A stretch of DNA of 64,000 nucleotides from Methanolinea sp. UBA275 (GTDB lineage Archaea > Halobacteriota > Methanomicrobia > Methanomicrobiales > Methanospirillaceae). Within the stretch, counting starts at the first letter, position 1. Every line of letters starts with the position of its first letter. Position numbers and translations under genes: made by a program. This document shows positions 16,965 to 25,761 of the stretch, piece by piece. The notes under the pieces were generated by a model. That model did not search any database. It saw only the letters and a list, made by a program, of their open reading frames with translations, and was not told where the DNA came from. The DNA lies in contig DAWU01000009.1 of NCBI GenBank assembly GCA_002506105.1, positions 1 to 64,000 on the forward strand, in the 5' to 3' direction.

Positions 16965-17639
16965 ATGGAATCCTGGCTGATTGCACTGATAGCTGTTGTA
17001 CCGGGTTTACTCTGGCTCTACTATTTCTATAAAAAGGACCGGTACGAGCCCGAGCCGCTTGCCTGGATCCTGGTAGTATTCACCCTTGGGGCGCTCGTCA
17101 CCATCCCAGTGGGTATTTTTGAGGGCATTCTCGAGGCTGCAACGGGAAGCATCCTTGCTGCCATCCTGATCGCACCTGCCTGCGAAGAACTTGCCAAGTA
17201 CTGGGTGGTGAAAAAGAGTGTGTACGGGAGCAGGGAGTTCAATGAGCCGGTCGATGGGATCATCTACGCCGCGGCAGCCGGCCTTGGATTTGCCACCCTG
17301 GAAAACATCCTGTATGTCTTCTCCGCGTATGACGAATCGCTCCTTCTTGCCATTGAGACCGGTGTACTCCGCGGGCTCCTCTCGGTGCCGGGCCATGTGC
17401 TCTTCTCGGCCATGTGGGGTGTAGCACTCGGGATGGCTAAGTTTATGCCCGGTGATTCCGGGAAGATGCTGATATGGAAGGGGATCTTTTTCTCCATGCT
17501 TGCCCATGCACTCTTCAATTACCTCATCCTCCAGTCTGTCCTCGGATTGGGTCTCCTTGTCCTCGTCGTAATCCCTGTCTTCTGGATTCTTACCGACCGC
17601 AATATACGGCAGGCCCTTTCACTCTCGTTTTTCAAATGA
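16965..17639 (+). CDS. PrsW-family intramembrane protease
   Basis: This 224-residue polytopic protein has about seven or eight hydrophobic segments. The PrsW/CPBP-like signature is clear: APACEELAKYW near 66-76, with the paired glutamates and lysine, then DGIIYAAAAGLGFATLENILYV with the ATLEN motif and HVLFSAMWG later. Family members cleave membrane-bound regulators such as anti-sigma factors in bacteria; the archaeal substrate is unknown. It starts with an ATG 66 bases after corA. No anti-sigma-like neighbour is present. Confidence 0.9.
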   Translation: MESWLIALIAVVPGLLWLYYFYKKDRYEPEPLAWILVVFTLGALVTIPVGIFEGILEAATGSILAAILIAPACEELAKYWVVKKSVYGSREFNEPVDGIIYAAAAGLGFATLENILYVFSAYDESLLLAIETGVLRGLLSVPGHVLFSAMWGVALGMAKFMPGDSGKMLIWKGIFFSMLAHALFNYLILQSVLGLGLLVLVVIPVFWILTDRNIRQALSLSFFK

Positions 17640-17699
17640 AGGGTGAAGCCTTCAATACAGGTACATTCAGTCAAATTCCTGGTTGAGAAGGGGACATCA

Positions 17700-17819
17700 A
17701 TGGAAACAAGGTTCTACACGCACTGGATTGAATGGTTTGATTATGAAAATGGCACGCTTCAGATATCCTTATTGATCCAATATGAAGAAAATGTGCGGAA
17801 AGACATTTCAGTGGATTAG
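17700..17819 (+). CDS. Possible 39-residue small protein
   Basis: An ATG at 17700 follows a GAGAAGGGG stretch by five bases. The encoded peptide (METRFYTHWIEW ... NVRKDISVD) has a balanced, protein-like composition rich in aromatic and charged residues, unlike a random frame, and predicts a beta-hairpin-like pattern. Its stop lies two bases before the stop of the convergent METTL5-like gene. No family is recognised; it could be the 3' remnant of a larger gene. Confidence 0.35.
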   Translation: METRFYTHWIEWFDYENGTLQISLLIQYEENVRKDISVD

Positions 17820-17821
17820 AT

Positions 17822-18448
17822 TCACCGCGGCACACGCGTCAGCACAACAATCTCGACAGGGGTGTCGCGAAGATCCCTTGTGTGGAACGAGAACGATCTC
17901 TTCATCGAGAGGGTCCCCCCTACTACCTCAACAATCTCTGCCCTGCCCTGTAGGTAGGATGAAATGAAGTCCCTGCTTCCTGCATTGAAGATCCCGTAGA
18001 CTACCGGAGCTACCAGGAGAGCGGTATCGATAAAAGGCCGGTCAGCATGGCGTTTCTGCGCACCGAAGGGAGGATTCATGACGACGGTATCGCATAGGCC
18101 AATCCTGGAAGCAAGGTCAGGATCGCAAACATCACCCTCAACGAAGCGGGGAGAGACACCAAGAATTTTCGCATTCTCTTTGGCTATTGGCAGTGCATTG
18201 CGGTCACGCTCAACACCAGTCACTTCTTTTGCCCCGAGTAGCACGGCTGCGATTGCGAGGATCCCGGTCCCGGTCCCGAGGTCGCAGACACGCTTTCCCT
18301 CGATGTCACCGCGTGCGTGGGCGTGGAAGAGGAGGCGGGCGGCAAGATCAGGCGGAGTGAGGTACTGTTCGTCTCTGGCCGAGGGGGATGGAAATCCCTT
18401 CACCTGTGTAAGACGCATCTCGAGATGTTTCAGCCGGAGTCCCGTCAT
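17822..18448 (-). CDS. METTL5-like N6-adenine RNA methyltransferase
   Basis: This 208-residue class I methyltransferase has motif I VCDLGTGTGILAIAA and the catalytic NPPF tetrad in VVMNPPFGAQKRHADRPF, which marks N6-adenine methylation. The order and length match the archaeal METTL5-like proteins, whose eukaryotic relatives modify an adenosine of the small-subunit rRNA. The N-terminus (MRLTQVKGFPSPSARDEQYLTPPDLAARLLFHA) matches that group. The start overlaps the dph2 stop by four bases, so it is the last gene of a translationally coupled operon with translation-related dph2. Confidence 0.88.
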   Translation of the reverse strand: MTGLRLKHLEMRLTQVKGFPSPSARDEQYLTPPDLAARLLFHAHARGDIEGKRVCDLGTGTGILAIAAVLLGAKEVTGVERDRNALPIAKENAKILGVSPRFVEGDVCDPDLASRIGLCDTVVMNPPFGAQKRHADRPFIDTALLVAPVVYGIFNAGSRDFISSYLQGRAEIVEVVGGTLSMKRSFSFHTRDLRDTPVEIVVLTRVPR

Positions 18449-19392
18449 TCGAGCTCGTCCATGGAATACTCGCCAAATTCCTTCTCACCAAGAAGTATCT
18501 GGTATTCCTGTGGCGTGATGACCGGCGCGGGGAATCTCACCTGGTCATCATAGGCGAGCCTGGGGCAGGCGAAATTCACGTACGCAGGAAACCCAAGGTT
18601 CTCGAGTTCATCCGGGGAGACTTCCTTCATGAGAATGATCACCGCATTTTTGGAGCGGGAAGCCATCTCCCGTGCAAGCCTGAAGCGTTCCTGCCCGCTC
18701 TTCGTGCTGACGAGCAGACCGATACATTCCGCCGCCCGTGCTCGCTCGATCAGGGCATGACGGCGCCGGAGAAACCGTTCTGCGTTGACCTCCTGAACCT
18801 CCCCGGTGAAGGGATCGAGTGCCACGACCCGGTGGCCGGTTGCCAGCTGGATCCCAAGTGGGTGAAAAACACCAGTGCCCACGAAAAGGATCTCGTTGAT
18901 CCCTTCAATCCTCGCAGCACCAAAAGCACACCCGAGCACCTGGCCCTCCCTACATCCGCGTGAACCTTTCGCAGAAAGGGCCTCTATGTCTTGTCGTAAG
19001 AGTGCAGCCTTCATCACATCTAGCTGGTGGATATGCTGCGCGGTGGTAACAAGCCCGATCTTTTTGGTTTTCAGGAAGGGAACCGCAAGATGAACGACAG
19101 AGAAATCGAAGTCTATCAAAAACGGCTCAAAGATGATTCTGGGATCGGGATCCCGGAGCGGGGTGTGCCCGAAATGGACCAGGACATCCGCATACCTGAG
19201 CGTGTCTACCGCAAGGTCGCACGCCCCGTAACAGGGATCACCGCTGACGATGACCTCAAACCCCTCGTCCTTGAGAGTGCATGCAACTTCTGTGGCCTTC
19301 CTCTTCAGGCCGGCCGGGAACTGGAGGGCAACCACTCTTGCCCCCCGATCCTTGAGCCGTGCTACAAGGTCAGAATATCCGGTCAATGACAT
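18445..19392 (-). CDS. dph2: Diphthamide biosynthesis protein Dph2
   Basis: This 315-residue protein is the archaeal enzyme of the first diphthamide step. It transfers a 3-amino-3-carboxypropyl group from SAM to the histidine of elongation factor 2 by non-canonical radical chemistry. Three cysteine regions that hold its 4Fe-4S cluster are visible: GDPCYGACD (C54, C58), RGCREGQVLGCAFGAA (C147, C155) and FACPRLAYDD near residue 280. The ALQFPAGLK N-terminus is typical. It overlaps hpt by 23 bases upstream and the METTL5-like gene by four bases downstream. Confidence 0.93.
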   Translation of the reverse strand: MSLTGYSDLVARLKDRGARVVALQFPAGLKRKATEVACTLKDEGFEVIVSGDPCYGACDLAVDTLRYADVLVHFGHTPLRDPDPRIIFEPFLIDFDFSVVHLAVPFLKTKKIGLVTTAQHIHQLDVMKAALLRQDIEALSAKGSRGCREGQVLGCAFGAARIEGINEILFVGTGVFHPLGIQLATGHRVVALDPFTGEVQEVNAERFLRRRHALIERARAAECIGLLVSTKSGQERFRLAREMASRSKNAVIILMKEVSPDELENLGFPAYVNFACPRLAYDDQVRFPAPVITPQEYQILLGEKEFGEYSMDELE

Positions 19393-19918
19393 GCACCCTG
19401 TCGTTGACCTCCACGCTCACCAGGGTCTTATAGGGTCTCCCGATATCGGGGGATCCTCTCCTTATCACAAAACAGATGTCCTGGACCTCAGCGCCTGCCA
19501 TGTCCAGGGCCCAGAGGAGTGCCTGGGTGGTTCCGCCCGTACTGATCACATCGTCGACGATCACCACCTTGTCACCCCTGTTCACCCCGTTTAAGAAGAG
19601 CTGTCCCTTCGAATATCCCGTGGCCTGGTGAACGGCAATCTCGTCAGGCAGCTGGTACTCCCTCTTGCGAACGATGTTCATCGGGATGTCGGTCGCAAGC
19701 GAGAGGACAGCCCCTATCGGGATTCCCATCGCTTCGGCTGCCATGATGCGGTCAACACCCTCGAGGTCCATGACCTTGATCATGGCCATACACACCTCGC
19801 GCAGGAGGTGGGGATCCACATCCGGAACCCCGTCGGTGATGGGATGGATGAAGTAGTTGTAGTCGCCCCTCTTCACAATCGGGCAGGTCTCAAGTGATTG
19901 AACGAGCCTTTCAAGCAT
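19370..19918 (-). CDS. hpt: Archaeal hypoxanthine phosphoribosyltransferase
   Basis: This 182-residue phosphoribosyltransferase has the PRPP loop VVIVDDVISTGGTT near residues 121-134 and the long N-terminal part (FIHPITDGVPDVDP, AAEAMGIPIGAVLSLAT) of the archaeal purine enzyme related to adenine phosphoribosyltransferases. It salvages hypoxanthine and possibly guanine to nucleotides. It sits inside the five-gene overlapping operon: its ATG overlaps the mfnA stop by eight bases and its stop overlaps the dph2 start by 23 bases. Confidence 0.9.
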   Translation of the reverse strand: MLERLVQSLETCPIVKRGDYNYFIHPITDGVPDVDPHLLREVCMAMIKVMDLEGVDRIMAAEAMGIPIGAVLSLATDIPMNIVRKREYQLPDEIAVHQATGYSKGQLFLNGVNRGDKVVIVDDVISTGGTTQALLWALDMAGAEVQDICFVIRRGSPDIGRPYKTLVSVEVNDRVHVIDRIF

Positions 19919-21008
19919 GATGTTCTCCGAAATCTTTCAGGAATGATTCTACCACGCCTGCATGGACATGGGGCATGCAGACGATGCGAAGGTGCCCTCC
20001 TCTCGTATAGGACACAATCCAGGGAGGAGGCACGTGTACCGGTGCAAACGTTGCGACGTTCACATCGGGAGTGACTGCCCTCATGACACCATAGGTCTCC
20101 ATGCCGTCGGTCAGCCTTCTCATATTCTTCATGCAGCCGGCAACGATATCGCGGAATCCCTCGATACCCTCGTACTCGAGCACTGCGAGCGCACCTGCGA
20201 CAGACGCTCCGGGCCTTGTACCAGAAAGGGTATACCCCTGCTTGGTCGAGAGGTAGGGGGTATCCACCATGAGTGAGCAGAGTGCCTCCCGGTCCCTGAC
20301 GAGAAGGACGCCGGAGGGGATGGTGCTCATCCCCATCTTGTGGGGATCCACGGCAATGCTGCTCACACCCGGAAGTGAGAAGTCAAAGTGAGGTGCCCCT
20401 GGGAGAAACGGGAGCACCAGCCCACCAAAGGCTGCATCAACGTGGAAGAAGAGGTCATGATCCCTCGCGATGCCTGCAAGGTCCGCGATCGGGTCTACCA
20501 TCCCGTATTCGGTTGTGCCGGCGATCCCGACAAGGCAGCAGGTGTTCCGGTCAATCATCTCCTCTGCGGCTCGGGCGTCCATGCGGTATTCGGAATCAAG
20601 CGGAATGGTCTTCATCTCGAGGCAGAGGATATCACATGCTTTTTTGAATGAAAAATGAGCCGATTCAGGGATGACCACGTTCGGTCGTTCCTTCCCGCCA
20701 AGCGCTCGTGCGATCCTGAGTGCCTGTATGTTCGATTCGGTCCCGCCTGTCGTGGCATACCCGCACGCGGTGGGGAGGTGAAGCAGGGTCCCGAGCCGCT
20801 CGATAAGGAGCCTCTCGAGCCATGCCGTCCCCGGGAAGAGGCCGGGATCGCCAAGGTTTGTCTCCATGAACTCCATGTGCGCCCTGACCGCAACGGGATG
20901 CGGCAGCGTGCACATGGAAGAGAGGATGTGGGCGTGATCGATATCCTCCCCCTTCTTCGAGAGAAGGAATGAAAAGAGTTGATCTGAAGAGAGTCCCTTC
21001 TCACGCAT
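19911..21008 (-). CDS. mfnA: L-tyrosine/L-aspartate decarboxylase MfnA
   Basis: This 365-residue PLP enzyme of the group II decarboxylase family makes tyramine for methanofuran and/or beta-alanine for coenzyme A. The PLP lysine is in VDPHKMGMSTIPSG, preceded by FHVDAAFGG and the substrate-side GYATTGGTESN. I start it at the ATG at 21008 (MREKGLSSDQLF), which overlaps the ppsA stop by eight bases. The open frame runs 56 codons further upstream inside ppsA, but that part is arginine/serine-rich shadow sequence. The preceding gene is ppsA and the next is hpt. Its presence supports a methanogen. Confidence 0.93.
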   Translation of the reverse strand: MREKGLSSDQLFSFLLSKKGEDIDHAHILSSMCTLPHPVAVRAHMEFMETNLGDPGLFPGTAWLERLLIERLGTLLHLPTACGYATTGGTESNIQALRIARALGGKERPNVVIPESAHFSFKKACDILCLEMKTIPLDSEYRMDARAAEEMIDRNTCCLVGIAGTTEYGMVDPIADLAGIARDHDLFFHVDAAFGGLVLPFLPGAPHFDFSLPGVSSIAVDPHKMGMSTIPSGVLLVRDREALCSLMVDTPYLSTKQGYTLSGTRPGASVAGALAVLEYEGIEGFRDIVAGCMKNMRRLTDGMETYGVMRAVTPDVNVATFAPVHVPPPWIVSYTRGGHLRIVCMPHVHAGVVESFLKDFGEHHA

Positions 21009-23271
21009 TCCGGGATCTCGCGCTCTCCAGGAGTATCTGCTTCTCGGTCCTGGCGACGGTTTCGCGGATCTTCGCGATGGCATCGATGTTTGCGGAGACG
21101 CTCGTGATGCCGTGCTCCACAAGCCATTTGACCATGGGGGGTTCGGAACCCGCCTGCCCGCAGATGGATACTTCAACCCCGTTCTCCCTGCAGCACTGGA
21201 TTGCAGAGTCGATCAGTGCAAGCACGGCGGGGTGCTTGGGCTGGTACATTCCCGCGACATGCTGGTTGTTCCGGTCGATTGCAAGGGTATACTGGATGAG
21301 GTCGTTCGTGCCGAACGATGCAAACCGTATCCCGGCATCGATGAAATCCTGTATGAGGATGGCACTGCTCGGGATCTCGATCATCACGCCGAGAGTCGCA
21401 TTCTCAACATCAACGCCCCATTGCCTCATCATGTCGCGTGCCCTGATGAACTCCAGGGGATGGGAGACCATGGGGAACATGATGCCAAGGTTGTCATAGC
21501 CCTGCTCCCAGAGCCGCTTGAAGGTTTCGACCTGGAGCCTGAACTGGTCGGCCGACTGGAGATCCCTCCGGATGCCGCGCCACCCGAGCATGGGATTGTG
21601 CTCGATGGGCTCGTTCTCGCCGCCCGCCATGTTCCGGAACTCGTCGGTCGGTGCATCGAGTGTCCTTACCCAGACAGGTTTTCCATAGAATGCATCAAGA
21701 ACGGTCTTGATTCCCCTGTAGAGCTCCTGGATGAACTCTTCTTCCCGGTTGTTGGTGATGAACCATCCCGGAGTCTTGTTCAGGCCGAGGATCAGGTGCT
21801 CGATGCGGAGCAGCCCGACCCCGTCGGCTCCCGTTGCAGCAGCCCGTGCTGCGGCCTCGGGCATCGATACATTGACCTTGACGCTTGTTGCAGTGATAAC
21901 AGGGGCAGCGACACTCTCGACAACATGGGCTTTTTCCTGTGATTTGGTCAGAGCGCCCTCGTAGATGAATCCCTTCTCTCCATCGACCGTGACGGTCTGG
22001 CCGTTCTTCAGCACCTGCGTGCCGGTCTTGGTCCCGACAACGGCCGGGGTCCCGAGTTCCCTGCTGACGATAGCAGCATGGCAGGTCATGCCTCCTTCGT
22101 CGGTGACGATGGCTGCGACTTTCCGCATGGCAGGCACCATATCGGGGTTGGTCATCTGGGTGACCATGATGTCGCCGTCTTTTACCATGCCCGTATCCTT
22201 GACATCCCTGACGATCACGACCTTTCCGCTCGCGATCCCGGGAGATGCCCCCTGGCCCTGCAGGAGTATCTTCTCGCTCCCCGTCTCTGCATGAGGGGTG
22301 GTCGCAGCCGAAGCCCTGATAGTGGTGATGGGGCGTGACTGGAGGATGTAGATATTATCTCCCACAATTCCCCATTCTACGTCCTGCGGGACGCCATAAT
22401 GGGTCTCTGCAACCTTCCCGAAGGCCGCGAGTTTCCGCACTTCCTCATCTGTCAGGAGCGGGGTATCCTGCATGTCTTTCCGGACTTCGACGGTCCTGGT
22501 GCCATTCTCTCCGGAGGAGATGATCTGGTACCGCTTGTTCGCGATGAGGCGGTCGACAACCTTCTCACTCCGCTGGTCAAATACGTACTTGTCGGGTGAG
22601 ACCGAGCCTGAGACCACCGCTTCGCCGAGCCCCCAGGAACCCTCGATGATGCTCTGCTGCTCCCCGGTGACCGGGTGCGAGGTGAACATCACGCCAGCCT
22701 TCTCTGAAAAGACCATCTGCTGGACAACAACAGCGATGTTCACGCTCTGGTTGTCGAATCCCTGTTTCGCGCGATAATAGATTGCCCTTGCGCCGTAGAG
22801 GGATGCCCAGCATTTCTGGACGGCGATGAGAAGGTTTTTCTCTCCCTTGACATTCAGGTACGTCTCCTGCTGGCCGGCAAAACTCGCATCGGGAAGATCT
22901 TCAGCGGTTGCGCTCGACCTGACCGCAACAACCATGCGGGAATCTTCCATCTCCTCATAGGCACTCTTTATCTTCTTCTTGAGCAGTGCCGGAATCCTGG
23001 CTTTCATCACCGCGTCCTTGGCCTTTGTTGCAGCATGCTCGAGCTCGACGCTGTTATCAACGTCGACTTCTGCAAGATCCGCAAATATGGTCTTATCCAG
23101 GCCGGCCTCGACGAGAAACTGCCTGAATGCATAACTGGTAACCACAAAGGCCCGCGGGACGGGGAGCCCGATTGCAGACATCTCGCCAAGGGATGCCCCC
23201 TTTCCCCCCACTGCAGGAATATCCTCTTTTCGTATCTCTTCTAGCCAGAGAATATCGGGCATTTCTTTCAT
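21001..23271 (-). CDS. ppsA: Phosphoenolpyruvate synthase
   Basis: This 756-residue enzyme converts pyruvate, ATP and water to PEP, AMP and phosphate for gluconeogenesis. Domains in order: ATP-grasp nucleotide-binding part (VGGKGASLGEMSAIGLPVP, SSATAEDLPDASFAGQQETYLN), the swivelling phosphohistidine domain (GGMTCHAAIVSRELGTPAVVG, about residue 405) and the C-terminal TIM barrel with GADGVGLLRIEHL, IEIPSSA and the active-site cysteine in VSICGQAGSEP. The length is normal for the family. It is the first gene of the operon and is divergent from serA across about 158 bases. Confidence 0.96.
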   Translation of the reverse strand: MKEMPDILWLEEIRKEDIPAVGGKGASLGEMSAIGLPVPRAFVVTSYAFRQFLVEAGLDKTIFADLAEVDVDNSVELEHAATKAKDAVMKARIPALLKKKIKSAYEEMEDSRMVVAVRSSATAEDLPDASFAGQQETYLNVKGEKNLLIAVQKCWASLYGARAIYYRAKQGFDNQSVNIAVVVQQMVFSEKAGVMFTSHPVTGEQQSIIEGSWGLGEAVVSGSVSPDKYVFDQRSEKVVDRLIANKRYQIISSGENGTRTVEVRKDMQDTPLLTDEEVRKLAAFGKVAETHYGVPQDVEWGIVGDNIYILQSRPITTIRASAATTPHAETGSEKILLQGQGASPGIASGKVVIVRDVKDTGMVKDGDIMVTQMTNPDMVPAMRKVAAIVTDEGGMTCHAAIVSRELGTPAVVGTKTGTQVLKNGQTVTVDGEKGFIYEGALTKSQEKAHVVESVAAPVITATSVKVNVSMPEAAARAAATGADGVGLLRIEHLILGLNKTPGWFITNNREEEFIQELYRGIKTVLDAFYGKPVWVRTLDAPTDEFRNMAGGENEPIEHNPMLGWRGIRRDLQSADQFRLQVETFKRLWEQGYDNLGIMFPMVSHPLEFIRARDMMRQWGVDVENATLGVMIEIPSSAILIQDFIDAGIRFASFGTNDLIQYTLAIDRNNQHVAGMYQPKHPAVLALIDSAIQCCRENGVEVSICGQAGSEPPMVKWLVEHGITSVSANIDAIAKIRETVARTEKQILLESARSRNA

Positions 23272-23429
23272 GCACGCACCACTATGATCTGCACGCCTGC
23301 CGGTTTAATACATTCTCATCCTCTTGCAGGACATGCGGGGAACCCCAGGTGGCGGTGAGACAGGGCAAGAGAACCCTGCCGGACAAAAACCCTCAATATC
23401 TGGAGTGCAGATATGATGTGGGTTTTACT

Positions 23430-25031
23430 GTGAGTTTCAGAATACTGGTCAGCGATCCGCTTGCCGATGAAGGACTGGAGATTCTCCGCCGGGAATGCGC
23501 CGTTGACGTAAAAACTGACTTAAAAGAGGACCAGCTGGTCTCCATCCTCGGTGACTACGATGCACTCCTTGTCAGGAGCGGCACCGAGGTCACTGCCAGG
23601 GTAATAGAAAGCGGAAAGAAGCTCCGGTTCATAGGGCGTGCCGGGGCGGGCGTCGATAATATCGATATGGACGCTGCGACCCGGAAGGGGATTATTGTTG
23701 CCAATGCGCCGGAAGGAAATACCCTCGCTGCCACCGAGCACACCATGGCCATGATGCTCTCGCTCGCGCGAAGCATACCCCAGGCAAATGCTTCGCTCAA
23801 GAAGAAGGAATGGAAGCGGTCGAAGTTCATGGGAGTCGAGCTGAACGAGAAGACGCTCGGGATTGTCGGCCTTGGCAGGATCGGGCGGGAGGTTGCAAAG
23901 CGTGCCCAGGCCCTTGGCATGCACATCGTGGGATACGATCTGTTTATCAGCAAAGAACGTGCCACCCAGATGGGAGTCGAGGCCCTCTCCCTGGAAGAGC
24001 TCTTCAGGGTCTCTGATTTCATCACCGTGCATACCCCGCTGACCAAGGAGACCAAGCACATCGTCAATTCCCGTACCATCGCGACCATGAAGGATGGAGT
24101 GCGGATCATCAACTGTGCCCGAGGCGGGATTATCGATGAGAAGGCGCTCTGCGATGCGATCAGGTCAGGAAAGGTAGCAGGGGCAGCCCTTGATGTATTC
24201 GAGGAGGAACCTCCACTCAGTTCTCCGATTCTCGAGTTCGACCAGGTTATCACCACACCCCATCTCGGGGCCAGCACCGTGGAAGCCCAGCAGAACGTGG
24301 CAGTCTCGATTGCCAAACAGTGTCTGTCAGTTCTGAAAGGGGGATCTGCCAGGAATATCGTGAACGCACCTATTGTCCCCGCAGAACACGCGGATGTCAT
24401 CGAGCCGTTTGCAATCCTTGCCCACAAGATGGGGAGGTTCCTGACCCAGATGGTCGGAGGCAGGATGGAGAAGGTGGAGCTGATCTACAGCGGGGAGCTC
24501 GCGGCGCTCGGGAACAATACGCGCTTTATCACCCTTATGGCCATTAAGGGACTCCTCGATCCGATTCTCCAGGTCCCGATCAATATCGTGAACGCCGAGT
24601 TCATCGCCAAGGAGAGGGGTATCAGCATCTCCGAGACGACGACTCCCGACGGGGGTGGGTTCAAGAGCCTCGTGACCATCAGGGTCAAGACCGATATCAT
24701 GGAAGAGACGATGAGCGGGACCGTCTTCTACAAGGGAAGGTCAAGGATCGTCGCGATCGGGGGCTATACGATGGACATGATCCCCGAGGGATATGTCATC
24801 GTCTCCCGCCACCTTGACAAGCCGGGCGTCATCGGGAGAGCGTCCACCATCCTCGGGAAGGGCAACGTAAATATTGCCGGGATGCAGGTCGGGAGGATAA
24901 AACCCGGGGAGGAGGCCATCATGGTGCTCAACGTGGACAGCGATGTCTCACCTGACATGATGGACGAGATACGGTCCATGCCCGGTATATTCACTGCAGT
25001 GTTTGCAAAGATATCGGATACCCTTATATAA
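23430..25031 (+). CDS. serA: D-3-phosphoglycerate dehydrogenase
   Basis: This 533-residue enzyme catalyses the first step of serine synthesis. An N-terminal catalytic part begins SFRILVSDPLADEGLEIL. The Rossmann motif GLGRIGREVAKRAQ lies in the middle, with NCARGGIIDEKAL and the catalytic HLGAST region following. An intervening allosteric-substrate-binding domain and a C-terminal ACT domain (YVIVSRHLDKPGVIGRASTILG, about 460-533) complete the long form. I use the GTG start at 23430. The open frame extends upstream to 23172 but overlaps ppsA and is not protein-like. No in-frame ATG lies near. Confidence 0.93.
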   Translation: MSFRILVSDPLADEGLEILRRECAVDVKTDLKEDQLVSILGDYDALLVRSGTEVTARVIESGKKLRFIGRAGAGVDNIDMDAATRKGIIVANAPEGNTLAATEHTMAMMLSLARSIPQANASLKKKEWKRSKFMGVELNEKTLGIVGLGRIGREVAKRAQALGMHIVGYDLFISKERATQMGVEALSLEELFRVSDFITVHTPLTKETKHIVNSRTIATMKDGVRIINCARGGIIDEKALCDAIRSGKVAGAALDVFEEEPPLSSPILEFDQVITTPHLGASTVEAQQNVAVSIAKQCLSVLKGGSARNIVNAPIVPAEHADVIEPFAILAHKMGRFLTQMVGGRMEKVELIYSGELAALGNNTRFITLMAIKGLLDPILQVPINIVNAEFIAKERGISISETTTPDGGGFKSLVTIRVKTDIMEETMSGTVFYKGRSRIVAIGGYTMDMIPEGYVIVSRHLDKPGVIGRASTILGKGNVNIAGMQVGRIKPGEEAIMVLNVDSDVSPDMMDEIRSMPGIFTAVFAKISDTLI

Positions 25032-25090
25032 TTGGAAAACCGGGGGTTACTAAAGTTAAAATATTAAAAAGGAGATGAAAATCCCCGCAA

Positions 25091-25417
25091 TTATTCAACA
25101 CTCTCTTTTTCCATCTGCTCGAAGATTTTCACCTTGTCGGGAAATACGGCCGGTCTCCTGTCAGTCATGATGTAGAGATACGGCATCCTGTGAACTATAT
25201 ATTCAAGGTATCCCCTGGCGAAATCAGAAAGCCCCTGCGATCTTTTTCCCATAATGAGGATGTGGAACCACTGGATGAAGAGGCATATGATGGCGATAAC
25301 CCCGTATACCCATCCCACGATACCGATAGCGATCCAGTAGAGTATCCTTACCAGGAGTTCAATCCTCCCTGCGTCGTGCTCAAATACAAAAAGTTGTTCT
25401 GTGTCGGGTTCTGCCAT
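25091..25417 (-). CDS. DUF4389 membrane protein
   Basis: This 108-residue protein has two adjacent hydrophobic segments (LLVRILYWIAIGIVGWVYGVIAIICLFIQWFHILI, about 22-56), then a soluble tail including QGLSDFARGYLEYIVHRMPYLYIMTDRRP. This last block (W/F-x-x-G-Y-L-x-Y-x-x-R-x-x-x-Y-x-x-x-x-x-D-x-x-P-x-F) is the DUF4389 signature. Function is unknown. It converges with serA, whose stop is 59 bases away. Confidence 0.85.
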   Translation of the reverse strand: MAEPDTEQLFVFEHDAGRIELLVRILYWIAIGIVGWVYGVIAIICLFIQWFHILIMGKRSQGLSDFARGYLEYIVHRMPYLYIMTDRRPAVFPDKVKIFEQMEKESVE

Positions 25418-25548
25418 GTATCATCATCCTGATGTTCACTTTAGTCTACCTTACGCATCTTGTATATTCCCATGTCAGGATATTGAAAAGAGAATGGTTT
25501 TATACTCTATTCACCCACATTTCTCCGCAACATTCCCGTGAATATGCC

Positions 25549-25622
25549 GGGCTCGTGGTCTAGCTGGTTATGACGTCGCCTTGACATGGCGGAGGTCAGG
25601 AGTTCGAATCTCCTCGAGCCCA
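25549..25622 (+). tRNA. tRNA-Val (anticodon GAC)
   Basis: A full cloverleaf can be drawn: acceptor GGGCTCG (25549-25555) with CGAGCCC (25615-25621), discriminator A at 25622, a five-pair anticodon stem TCGCC/GGCGG around the loop TTGACAT, and a T arm GGAG-TTCGAAT-CTCC. No intron and no encoded CCA. A TATA-like TTTTATACT lies about 45 bases upstream. Confidence 0.95.
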
Positions 25623-25761
25623 TTTCCCCCGATTTTCGGTGTACACCCCGTTAATCTTTTTTATATGTGTATACCATTTCCCCGGGAGCGAAAAGGAAGC
25701 TCACCTCTCCGCATATATTACCTTATAGTGAAGGGAAATCATTTAATTCAACCATCAATCC

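Noticed and set aside
21009..21176. 56-residue N-terminal extension of MfnA
   Set aside because: It lies inside ppsA in another frame and reads as low-complexity Arg/Ser/Pro; the ATG at 21008 matches the family start.
23172..23429. N-terminal extension of SerA from a TTG
   Set aside because: It overlaps ppsA antisense, is rich in Cys/Arg/Ser shadow residues and is absent from the family; the GTG at 23430 gives the normal start.
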